A stretch of DNA of 64,000 bases from Larix kaempferi (Eukaryota; Streptophyta; Pinopsida; Pinales; Pinaceae): positions 8,681,001-8,745,000 of the forward strand of contig BSBM01000461.1 in assembly GCA_027924585.1 (NCBI GenBank). The letters are read 5' to 3'. The notes beneath the pieces were generated by a model, which made no database searches, was not told the DNA's origin, and saw only the letters and a program-made list of their open reading frames with translations. Below, one piece after another: positions 55,579 to 64,000 of this stretch. The number at the start of each line of letters is the position of its first letter. Within the stretch, counting starts at the first letter, position 1. The translations under genes were made by a program, and so were the position numbers.

Positions 55579-58540
55579 TGTAACGCCCCATATTTTGATT
55601 AGGGATATTTATCAGTTAGACACACTATACTTTATTTGCTTATTATCTGTTGAACTCATCTCGACTGAGTAAAATTTATTACGACATGATGGACCTGAAT
55701 ATAGGATGTTACTATGTTTAATGATGCCACTATGATTACGATGTTTCTATGTTTATGTGGTTGCAATGTCATGATTATCATAGGATTCCTTTATGTACGA
55801 TTACAATATATGTTTATATGATTTCGTTAAATGTGAAATATATATTGGGTACGTGCATACCATCTTATGATGTGAATTATGGAAGTATTATATGTCCCGT
55901 GCATCTGAGATGAACTAAAACTATTACCTGAAATAAAATGATGTTGATAATATGGATCAATTGGTGATTGATGGGAAATGCTTTCTATAAAATGTGTATT
56001 TTGCGAAATACTAACCTGCATGACACAAGGGCTATGGGAAAGCCAGATACTTAATCTGATATATGGGGTAAGAACTTTTCCATACGATGAACCTTAGCAA
56101 CCAAAATTGATGATACGATGACACAAACCGATAATCCGGATAGCAGCAAAGTATGAGTCGATAAGGGCGTAGGCCCAGTATGTTGAGGGGGATGGATGTG
56201 TTTCCCACCCTATGTTTTCATGAGACCTGAGGTCGTGGGAGGGCCGTGCTGAGACACGCTCCCCATGTTGTTGTGATGACGATGGTCGGATGCCTGCTAG
56301 GGGAGGATAGGTCCGTTGTTCAGCCGACGCTATCGCTCTCAAGTTCTATGTGGTCAGGTCGGTGAGTCCGACAACCACTTTTGTACTAGCAGAGGAAGGA
56401 TAGGGAGGATGCAGGACGTAGGTTATGATGGGAGGATGTGTTAGTTAGTACTGTTGAGGGTTGAGTATTCCTTGATTCCAAGTTAGTGGTAGTAGGTACC
56501 CTTCCTTGTACTTGATTGATTGGACTGATGTAATCATAAAAATAATGAAATGAAATCTTAAAGGTTAACTGATAAAATAACCGATGATGTTTTAGTAATG
56601 TTATGATAAATGTATACTTGTTTAGTTTGCATAAAGTATTATTAGTATTAGTTAGCTGTTATGCATAGGAAATATGACATATGTTTATAGTACATGTCCG
56701 TCTTGTGCATACGCTGGCCACGCATGCACATTTTGTACATGCACGATAATATGAGCTTACAACATACTTATCAAGATTTAACAATGTTATAAGTTTTCAT
56801 AGATAACTCAATTAAGTATTTACTGAATGACTTAATTAATAAAAGATTATCAAGTTCTAATGTGTAAAATAAGTTAATTAGTCTTTATATGTAAACATTG
56901 TAATGAACAATTAAAATAAATGTCGTTAATTGTAAGTATCCTCAAGTGAAGGTGTCTTCAATATGAAGTATAATAGTTAAACATTAATACTAGAAGAGTG
57001 TACTATATAATTGGTGATCATGATTAATTAAACCATTAAGTATATTTCATTATTAATACATAGAGGTACTATGTTGGCACTTATCGATTAAACAAATAAA
57101 TATTTTTAATTACTATTCACAATTAATTTAATTACTGTTATTATTAATTATTATTGTTATTATTATTATTATTTAATTAATAATAATAAAAAAAGATAAT
57201 AATCCTTTTTATAAAGCATAGTGGATTGAATAATTTATTAAATAAATTATTCATTTAAGTAATTGACACAATCATTCCAAGTAAATTAAAAGATTTGTTT
57301 AAATAAATTATTGAGTAATTGGATTTGTTTTCATATTAATTGAAAAAGAATAGAACAATAAATTAATGAATAAAATAAAGGAGATATGAGGGATATGATT
57401 ACTATACGATATGATTAACAATAAACTAATGAATAAATTCGATTTAACAATAAACTATACGATATGGTTACTAGAATTTATTACAAGTTAGAACATTTAG
57501 TTTTGAGTCGAGATGTGGGTACAAACATTTAAGACTTATGCCATTTCCCATCTTGAAAGGCCACACAATATATATATATATATTATTTTTCAAAACACTT
57601 AACTAAGAGGTGGAATGATTTTAATATTATTTAAAATTGTCTTGGGAATTTAAATATAAGTCATAGTTATCTTGTTTCGATTAAACAAAAGGAATTCAAA
57701 TCTAAAACTAGAAAATTCAATAATTCCACTGCTCGAGAAAAAAACTTGGATGATTTAAAATAATATATAATAATCATTTTACCTTGAAAAGGGTGTTGCA
57801 TTAATGATTTATACTTCCAAAAACCATGACAGCTAGGGCGGTGGAGTGACAAGGAAGTTATGAATTTATGAAGGAGGAAAATTTCTATAAAGGGAATATT
57901 GAACAAAGTAGTCGGGGGGGTTTTTGGGAGAAGTACACTTAGTATTTTGATGAAAAGGAGGAATAACGAGGAGGGGGATAACTCGAAGCTTTGAGGAGGT
58001 GGGAAACTCAAAAGAATGAGGTGGGGTTAACTCAAGGAAAAAAATTACTATTGAGCTATGGAAAAGTACTAAGGAAAGCTGCTGTAGGGATTATTGGTTT
58101 GTGGGCTTGGGGGCTAGGAAACCTGTCGGTTTCCTAGGGCCAGCATGATAAGAGCTGGTCGGCAGGGTGGATCATCTATTTTTGGTTACTAAGGCTTGGA
58201 CCAAAGGAGCTACGAAGTCGATAGGGGCAATCTACAACCTACATCGGTTCAGGTATTCTACTCGTAGTTAGAAAAATGATTTATATTTCAATATATTGAG
58301 TATTATGCAAGAAATTACAATTATATGTATGTTGTTAAAATTACTATATGTAGGTGCACTGTATGCTGCTAGACATTTTCTAATGGCTAAAATTATGCAG
58401 AAAATTAGCATAACAAAAGCATAATGATACTTATTATTTATTGAAATGAAAGAGGGAAAAACAACTCCATAGGAGCTGGTTACAAAACTTGATTTCAAAA
58501 TCTAGAGCTTCGGTGGCCTGCAGGATAGAGGGGCACTGCA
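55579..58540 (+). mobile_element. EL7: 2962-bp solo LTR
   Basis: Starts TGTAACGCCCC and ends GGGGCACTGCA, an imperfect inverted repeat, between GAACA duplications (55574-55578 and 58541-58545). Copy A has the empty site at about 17022. No primer site, internal region or second LTR, so the element was reduced by LTR-LTR recombination. The TGTAACGCCCC start and great length are typical of plant Ty3 chromovirus LTRs of the Tekay/Del type. It contains (TTA)n tracts at 57125-57200 and a TA run near 57568-57583; no supported gene. Confidence 0.9.
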
Positions 58541-58545
58541 GAACA

Positions 58546-59572
58546 TTCTTCTAGCTCTTCGTCAAAAGAAGAAGAACAACAACCTATGGCTGGGGAAGGC
58601 CAGAACAGACCTTGGCTTGACCAATATGTTGTATTTATACTTGGGGATCAACATAGATTGCCCAAAAACCCTGAGAAGTGGCTTCCCAAATTCAACCCAG
58701 ATGACAAGTCACCTGCATTAGATCACATTAAAACCTTTATGCAGGCCATTAGACTTAGGATTGTTATACATGAGGATGTGGTTTGCAAACTTTTCCCTTA
58801 CACATTTGAAGTAAAGGCATCCACATGGTATTTTTCCTTGGAATCCAGAACCATAACATCATGGGATGAGTTTGAAAAATTATTTATCCAAAAGTTTGGG
58901 GATGACAAAACACCACAGGATTTAGTTTTGGAATTATCTTCCATGATAATGAAAGGTAAAGAAAGGGTTAAAGATTACAACCAAATATTTTCTTACCTAA
59001 AGAACAAAATCCCTGCCACTATTCTACCAGTTGAACAACTTTTGGTTTCCTATTATGAAAAGGGTCTCTATGTTCCTACTGCAATATGGGTCAAAAGGGC
59101 ACATAAAGACAACTTGTTTGAAGCTTATGCCAATGCCATTCAAGTTGAAAAGGATATCTATTGTTTGAAAGATAATCCTGATGCTTTGGAGAAACAACCC
59201 TCTACTTCCACATCTAGGAAGAAAATTGATAATGCTCCCAAGCCCAATACCCAAAACAAAGATCCCTTTGAAATGACTGACATTTAGAAGTTTCTTCAAA
59301 AAATGTCAAACGAGATGGTTGATATTAAAACGAATCATAATGAGAACCAAAATAATAATAGATCTTTTGTAAGGCCACCTTTTAGAAGACCTTATGCACC
59401 TCCTCAAAACCTACCACCTCCTAATCCTAATGAAGGATTGAATTCTGAAGAGATCTATTCCATTTTCAAAGCTCTTTCCACTGAATCACAAAACATCCCT
59501 GGAAATTCTAATGATCAAACAAACCAAGACCCACAGATACTAGAGGAAGGAAATGAAGAAGAGGACCCATAG
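58546..59572 (+). pseudogene. EL4 copy B gag, capsid part
   Basis: Resumes gag after EL7, MAGEGQNRPWLDQ at 58586. The capsid domain K-A-S-T-W-Y-F and F-I-Q-K-F-G is open to TAG 59285; TAG 59570 is shared with copy A. The Asn/Pro-rich tail contains no CCHC motif. Confidence 0.8.
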
Positions 59573-60560
59573 GTAAATACGTTTAGATATTTCTATGAAC
59601 TACCAATGAATGAAGAAGAGGAAGAACCTAAGACAGTGTTCAATGTTCAACACCCTTATAAAACTAGGTCAAGACCACAACCCACTCAAGAGCCTTCATC
59701 TTCAATAGCACCTCCCAACAAAAGTAAAATTGTTCCTCAAAAGGATACAGTCATTCTTGAATTGGAGTACAGTTTGGCTAAAGATTTGAAGAGAGTCAAA
59801 GCAAATATCTCTTTGTTTGAACTTCTAAAAATCCCTTCTATGAGGGATTCTTTACCCAAAAGCATGATAATCAAACAACCAAGAGAATCACAGAATAACA
59901 ACTTAGACTCTTTCACTAAACCAGAAGATCAGAAATCCGGAAGCAAGAGGACACCTCCTTTCTTGCTAACCTTTGAAATCTTCAACATGAACGTACACAA
60001 TTGCATGATAGACTCTAGTGCCTCTTCCAATGTGATGCCACTGTCTGTCTGCAGAAAACTTAATGCCACTTGGGAACCCTGTCCCACTCAGATTGTCCAA
60101 CTTGACAGATCTAAAGTAAGAGTAGTGGGGAGATTGAGAAATGTGTTGTTGACATTGTCTGCTGATCCTCGGATTCATCAGACAATTGACATTGTTGTAG
60201 CTGACATTCCTGAAGCCTATGGGATGTGGTTGACCAGAGACTGGTCAGAGAAACTCAAGGGCTATTTTTCCACTTATTGGTCTCACCTATGGTTACCCTA
60301 CAATGGACAACCAAACAATATTAATATTAGTAGGGAGACATTCATGAAGCAAACTGTCACTGATCTAAATGATTCAAGTGAACCTACTTGTTACTTCATC
60401 TCACACATTGAACAATTTACATTTGATACCTTTTTTGGAGATTTGCCTGCTGATTTATCACCAGAGAAGGCACAAAATGAATCTGACATTGTTAATGCTA
60501 CCACAGTACCCTTCTCTGGAACCATTGTACATAATTTTTATAATGTCAATACCAATTTTA
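59573..60560 (+). pseudogene. EL4 copy B protease region
   Basis: Open from 59606 through the protease to TAA at 60707. The active-site motif at 60011 reads D-S-S-A-S-S-N instead of D-S/T-G. I-P-E-A-Y-G-M-W-L follows at 60207. The linker ends with the RNase H start. Confidence 0.75.
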
Positions 60561-60860
60561 GGATAGACTCCACTGCATGGAATTTATTTTTTGATGGCTC
60601 CAGATCCAAGGATGGAGCTGGTGCAGGTTGTGTACTTATTGATCCCAAAGGGACAAAAACCAGGATTGCTTGCAGGCTTGAATTTGATTGTACAAATAAT
60701 GTAGCTTAATATGAAGCTCTGGTACAGGGACTCAAAAAATCTATTGATATGGGTGCACATTAACTCTGTCCCTAGGTCACAGAACTTTGATGCTGACCTT
60801 TTAGAAAATACTGCATCTAGGCTGATTCCACTAGAAGGCATATCACCTAAAACCTTTTCA
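60561..60860 (+). pseudogene. EL4 copy B extra RNase H (archaeal-like), internally deleted
   Basis: F-F-D-G-S-R-S-K-D-G-A-G-A-G at about 60584, N-N-V-A then TAA 60707 in place of Glu, and Y-E-A-L. After S-I-D-M-G the text jumps and changes frame to V-P-R-S-Q-N-F-D-A-D-L-L-E-N. Identical deletion to copy A. The second and third catalytic acid positions cannot all be present, so this copy is inactive. Confidence 0.7.
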
Positions 60861-61850
60861 ATTGAATTGATGTACAGGATTTCCATCCCTGATAATGTTA
60901 CAAGATGGAAAGTGTTTGATGATGACCAGCAAATCCTAGATTTCCTCTCTGCTAAAGATACCTTTCAACACATGGTGATAGATGAAGATGAACAAGAAAA
61001 ATCCCTAGATGATCCTTCCAACATTATCCCAAAGTCAATAATCAACCTAGAAATATTTTATGACATACAAGACAAGTTTAAACACAAGACCAACTGTAAG
61101 ACACAAAGTCCTTCCCCTAAGTATGAACCAGTCAATCTAGGCACTGAGCAGAATCAACAATTTATTAACCTTGGAATTGACTGTTCTATTGATGAAAGAA
61201 GAGCTTTCATCAAACTGTGTAAAGAATACAAGGATGGTTTTGCTTGGACCTATGACGAACTTAAAACCTTTGATACTAGCATTATGCATCATAATGTACT
61301 GATGAAGCTAGAAGTGAAACCTTACCAACATAAACTAAGGAAGATGCATCCTAGTTTGGAACCCTCTGTAAAGAAAGAACTGGAAAAGCTATTGACAGCA
61401 AGAATTATATTCCCTATCAGACACACCCAATGGATTGCTAATCTAGTACCTGTCCGAAAAAAGAATGGTGAAATCAAACTTTGTGTCGATTTCAGGAATT
61501 TGAACAGAGCTTCCGAAAAGGATAACTACCCTATTCCTCCCATGGAATAGATTCTGCAAAAGGTAGCAAGGTCAGAGATGTTCTCCCTCTTGGATAGTTT
61601 TTCAGGATACAACCAAGTCATGGTTGCCCCTTATGACCAACTGAAAATATCCTTCAGAACCACATGGGGTACCTTCACCTATAGGCGAATGCCCTTTGGG
61701 ATCATAAATGCCAGAGCTACATTCCAGAGAGCTATGGATATAACTTTCATGGGTTTAATGAATAATTTTGTCGTAGTATATCTAGATGACATTACTATCT
61801 ATTCCAAGAAATGACATGAACATTTATCTTCTTTGAAATAGGTTTTTGAA
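60861..61850 (+). pseudogene. EL4 copy B reverse transcriptase
   Basis: After a linker (F-D-D-D-Q-Q-I-L-D-F-L), the RT domain of Ty3 type starts near 61290: W-I-A-N-L-V-P-V-R-K-K-N-G, C-V-D-F-R-N-L-N, F-S-L-L-D-S-F-S-G-Y-N-Q, M-P-F-G-I-I-N-A and catalytic Y-L-D-D at 61779-61790. Stops: TAG 61548, TGA 61812 and TAG 61839, all at positions that are usually Gln or Arg. The frame differs from gag-protease by the deletion in the extra RNase H. Confidence 0.85.
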
Positions 61851-62590
61851 CGCTCCAGGAGATACGGAATATCCCTGAACCCCAATAAGTCTATATTTTT
61901 AGTGACAAAAGGTAAACTTCTAGGTTTCATTGTTTCCAAAGAAGGTATGATTATAGATCCCGAACGCACTGATGCTATTTCAAAGATTGGTTTTCCTGGC
62001 TCGCACAAAGCCATGCGATCATTCCTCGGAAAGATCAATTTTGTACGTAGGTTTGTTCCTAATTTTGGACAGATTGTTAAGCCTTTGCAGCAATTAGTTA
62101 AGAAAGATGTACAGTTTTGTTGGTCACAGGAACACAAAGATGTGTTTGTTGAAATTCGCATGGCCATTGCAGAAGCTCCTGCTCTGATGTCCCCCGATTT
62201 TAACAAGGATTTTATTTTATATAATTTTGCTACTAATTTTTCATATGAAGCTGTTTTGACACAGAAGCATGACAGTGATACTAAGATTCCAATTTCCTTC
62301 ACGAGCTCAACATTTTAAGGAGCTGAACTTAATTACTCCCAAATTGATAAGCAGGCTTATGCAGTGTACAAGTCTGTGAAACATTACAGGCCCTACTTGT
62401 TGAAATCTAGAACAAAGGGAATTGTGCCATATACAACTATAGGAAACATGCTGGTCCAGAAAGAACTGGGTGAAAAGAGGGCCCATTGGATGACTTCTTT
62501 GCAGGAATACGATCTAGAAATCAGACTAGGAAAAAATTGTAAAAGGGCAAGGTTTGTGCCTACTTACCGCTCAATCGAATGATCCTATAC
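61851..62590 (+). pseudogene. EL4 copy B RT thumb and resident RNase H
   Basis: G-F-I-V-S-K-E-G-M and R-S-F-L-G-K-I-N-F-V-R-R-F-V-P precede the standard Ty3 RNase H (62200-62580: I-L-Y-N-F-A-T, A-V-L-T-Q, G-A-E-L-N-Y). The usual T-D-A-S Asp motif is N-F-A-T, so the first catalytic Asp is absent; this is expected if the extra RNase H took over. TAA 62316 and TGA 62580 break the frame. Confidence 0.7.
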
Positions 62591-62742
62591 AGTAGCAGAC
62601 TGAGTGGGAGTAGAAGGAAGAACTCCCTACAGGTTTTGTTAATGCAATAGATACTCTAACATCTGAATGGTATGACCATATCAAGTTTTCCCTGAACAAT
62701 GGGTTCGCTCCCAAAACCTTAGACTTCAAAAAACGCAGAGCT
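62591..62742 (+). pseudogene. EL4 copy B linker before integrase, frameshifted
   Basis: About 150 bases with stops in all frames in which remnants of a polyprotein linker can be read. A frame change before 62743 joins RNase H to integrase. Confidence 0.5.
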
Positions 62743-63385
62743 TTGAGATTAAAGTCTACTCCTTATCAATTCATTAATGGAATTCTGTTTAGAAAAAATT
62801 ATGATGGAGGCTTTCTTATATGTTTGGATAAAACAGAAACTGACGATATCCTTTTTCAATTTCATGCAGGACTTGCTAGAGGTCATTTTTCAGGCGAAAC
62901 CACAGCACACAAGATTCTCAGGCCTGGATATTATTGGCTTATTATGTTTAAAGATGCTTATTGCTATGTCAGGAGGTGTGAACCATGTCAAAAGTGTGCA
63001 GGGAAATTAAGAAAACCTGCTTTTCCTCTACAACCAGTAACAATTCAGTTCCCATTTCAGCAATGGAAATCGGACTTTGTTTGTCCCATTAATCCTACCT
63101 CCTCCCTTTAACACAGATATATCCTTACAACAACTGACTACTTTACCAGATGGGTAGAAGCAGTTCCCCTTAGGCAGTGCAATGCAAACCAGGTAATCTC
63201 TTTCCTTGACAGCCAGATAGTTACAAGGTTTTGTGCCCTCGAGTATCTTGTCTTTGATAATGCATCCTATTTTTCCTGAATTGACTTGACATAGTATGCC
63301 CTTGAAAAAGGGATCAAATTAAAATTTTCTGCCAATTATTACCCATAGGGTAATGGGCTTGCTGAATCCAAAGTTTTGAATTTGA
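62743..63385 (+). pseudogene. EL4 copy B integrase, 3' end missing
   Basis: Zinc finger H-A-G-L-A-R-G-H-F-S and C-E-P-C-Q-K-C (62860-62997), then the core with Asp in W-K-S-D-F-V (about 63070), Asp in F-D-N-A-S-Y-F (about 63256) and Glu in N-G-L-A-E-S-K (about 63360). Stops at 63109, 63279, 63288 and 63345. After N-L-I-G-F the similarity ends near 63385; the C-terminal domain and 3' LTR are absent, so the element is truncated here. Confidence 0.8.
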
Positions 63386-63827
63386 TTGGGTTTAAGTTTT
63401 TATTTACATACCGAATATCTTTTGGTTTATACAGATAAATATTATCTATTTATTTGTCCAAGATTACCCAAATGATATAGACTAAGTCATCCTCCTCTGT
63501 GCTTAAGGCACGGGGTTCATAAAATAGACCCATCCTGAAACCTGTTTAGGAAGGTGACACTAAAAAATAAAACAAACTATAGGACATAGATCAAATCAAA
63601 CACTTTTTCCATAGCTTATTCATTTATCTACATAGGTATGGATTAGAGATCGATCAATTTGGATCAACATGTTCATCTTATATATAACGTCTACAGATTT
63701 CTGATGGTCATAATAGAGATCAAATCCTTCTTTCAAAAATATCTCTATTACATGTCATAATACCCAAATTCATATTTAAACGAAGCACATAGAGATTCTG
63801 ATCTTTCTTTCAGGAAATAAGGTCATT

Positions 63828-63862
<35 letters not shown>

Positions 63863-64000
63863 GTTTAACAGATATCTAATCCTTAGTATTGTACATGAAG
63901 AGTCTTGGGATATGGTTTAAATAGAGTTCAAAACGATCTTTCTATTTGCAACTATTGTATAAAATAAACAGAGTTCAACATTTTCATACTAGATCTGAAA
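63386..64000. other. Unrecognised A+T-rich DNA beyond the EL4 break
   Basis: No ORF of note and no similarity that I see to the rest of the window. Contains a GA microsatellite and several GTTTAAATAGAGTTC-like words (63917, 63963). Confidence 0.5.
63828..63863. repeat. (GA)n microsatellite
   Basis: About 18 AG units with one interruption (GC at 63849-63850). Confidence 0.95.

Larger units (their letters stand above)
31242..60901 (+). repeat. Copy B of the ~31-kb tandem segmental duplication
   Basis: Aligns with 1-19382. It is longer because of EL6 (6184 bp), EL7 (2962 bp), the undeleted inside of EL2 and a 340-bp segment in EL3; it lacks about 210 bases of the EL3 5' LTR. Its true left edge may be further left (to about 28349), since copy A starts outside the window. 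Similarity to A ends at 60901 only because A is truncated there. Confidence 0.9.

Noticed and set aside
57667-58011. 114-codon minus-strand frame in the EL7 solo LTR
   Set aside because: Low-complexity Phe/Leu/Ser composition from A+T-rich DNA, no motif, inside an LTR.
63828-63863. GA repeat as a GAGA-factor promoter element
   Set aside because: No gene follows within the window; a plain microsatellite is the simpler reading.

Overview
The window looks like repeat-filled, gene-poor nuclear DNA of a seed plant with a large genome. I found no convincing single-copy host gene, rRNA, tRNA or CRISPR array. Almost everything is LTR retrotransposon: Ty1/copia and Ty3/gypsy polyproteins of plant type, initiator-Met-tRNA primer sites (TGGTATCAGAGC), one plant Ty3-type primer site (TGGCGCCGTTGCCGGGG), and several long non-autonomous elements nested in one another. 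A conifer or other gymnosperm is my guess from the style of the repeats; the sequence does not prove it.

Layout. Positions 1-19382 (copy A) and about 31242-60901 (copy B) are two copies of the same block, spaced about 31 kb apart. Each holds, in order: the end of an element with acidic ORFs (EL1); a long decayed ORF of unknown family ('ORF-C'), split by a small gag-only copia element (EL2, target site GTTTC) and a large non-coding LTR element (EL3, target site CATCC); and a Ty3-type element with gag, protease, an extra RNase H, RT, RNase H and integrase (EL4). EL2 and EL3 occupy identical sites in both copies, so both inserted before the block was duplicated. After duplication, copy B gained a young, nearly complete copia element (EL6, 38825-45008, target site ACAAG) inside EL3 and a 2962-bp solo LTR (EL7, 55579-58540, target site GAACA) inside EL4 gag. 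Copy A lost most of the inside of EL2.

Between the copies (19383-28348) lies a minus-strand Ty3-type element (EL5) that encodes gag and protease followed by a long acidic reading frame, with no RT or integrase. It sits exactly where EL4 of copy A and the 5' LTR of EL1 of copy B are truncated, so it marks the rearrangement junction. Copy B of EL4 runs to about 63385, where integrase breaks off; the last 600 bases are unrecognised A+T-rich DNA with a GA microsatellite.

How the parts work together: only EL6 carries a nearly complete set of retrotransposition proteins, and it has an in-frame TGA before RT and Asn at the first integrase catalytic Asp. EL2 has a related gag and similar LTR ends and may once have been mobilised by an EL6-like element. 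EL4 is dead by many stops; comparing the two copies shows that most new stops arose by C-to-T change at CAG, CAA or CGA codons, as expected for methylated, silenced plant DNA. The less ordinary material is ORF-C, the EL1 ORFs, the domain order of EL4, the acidic module of EL5, and a pair of covarying hairpins at 22854-23080.
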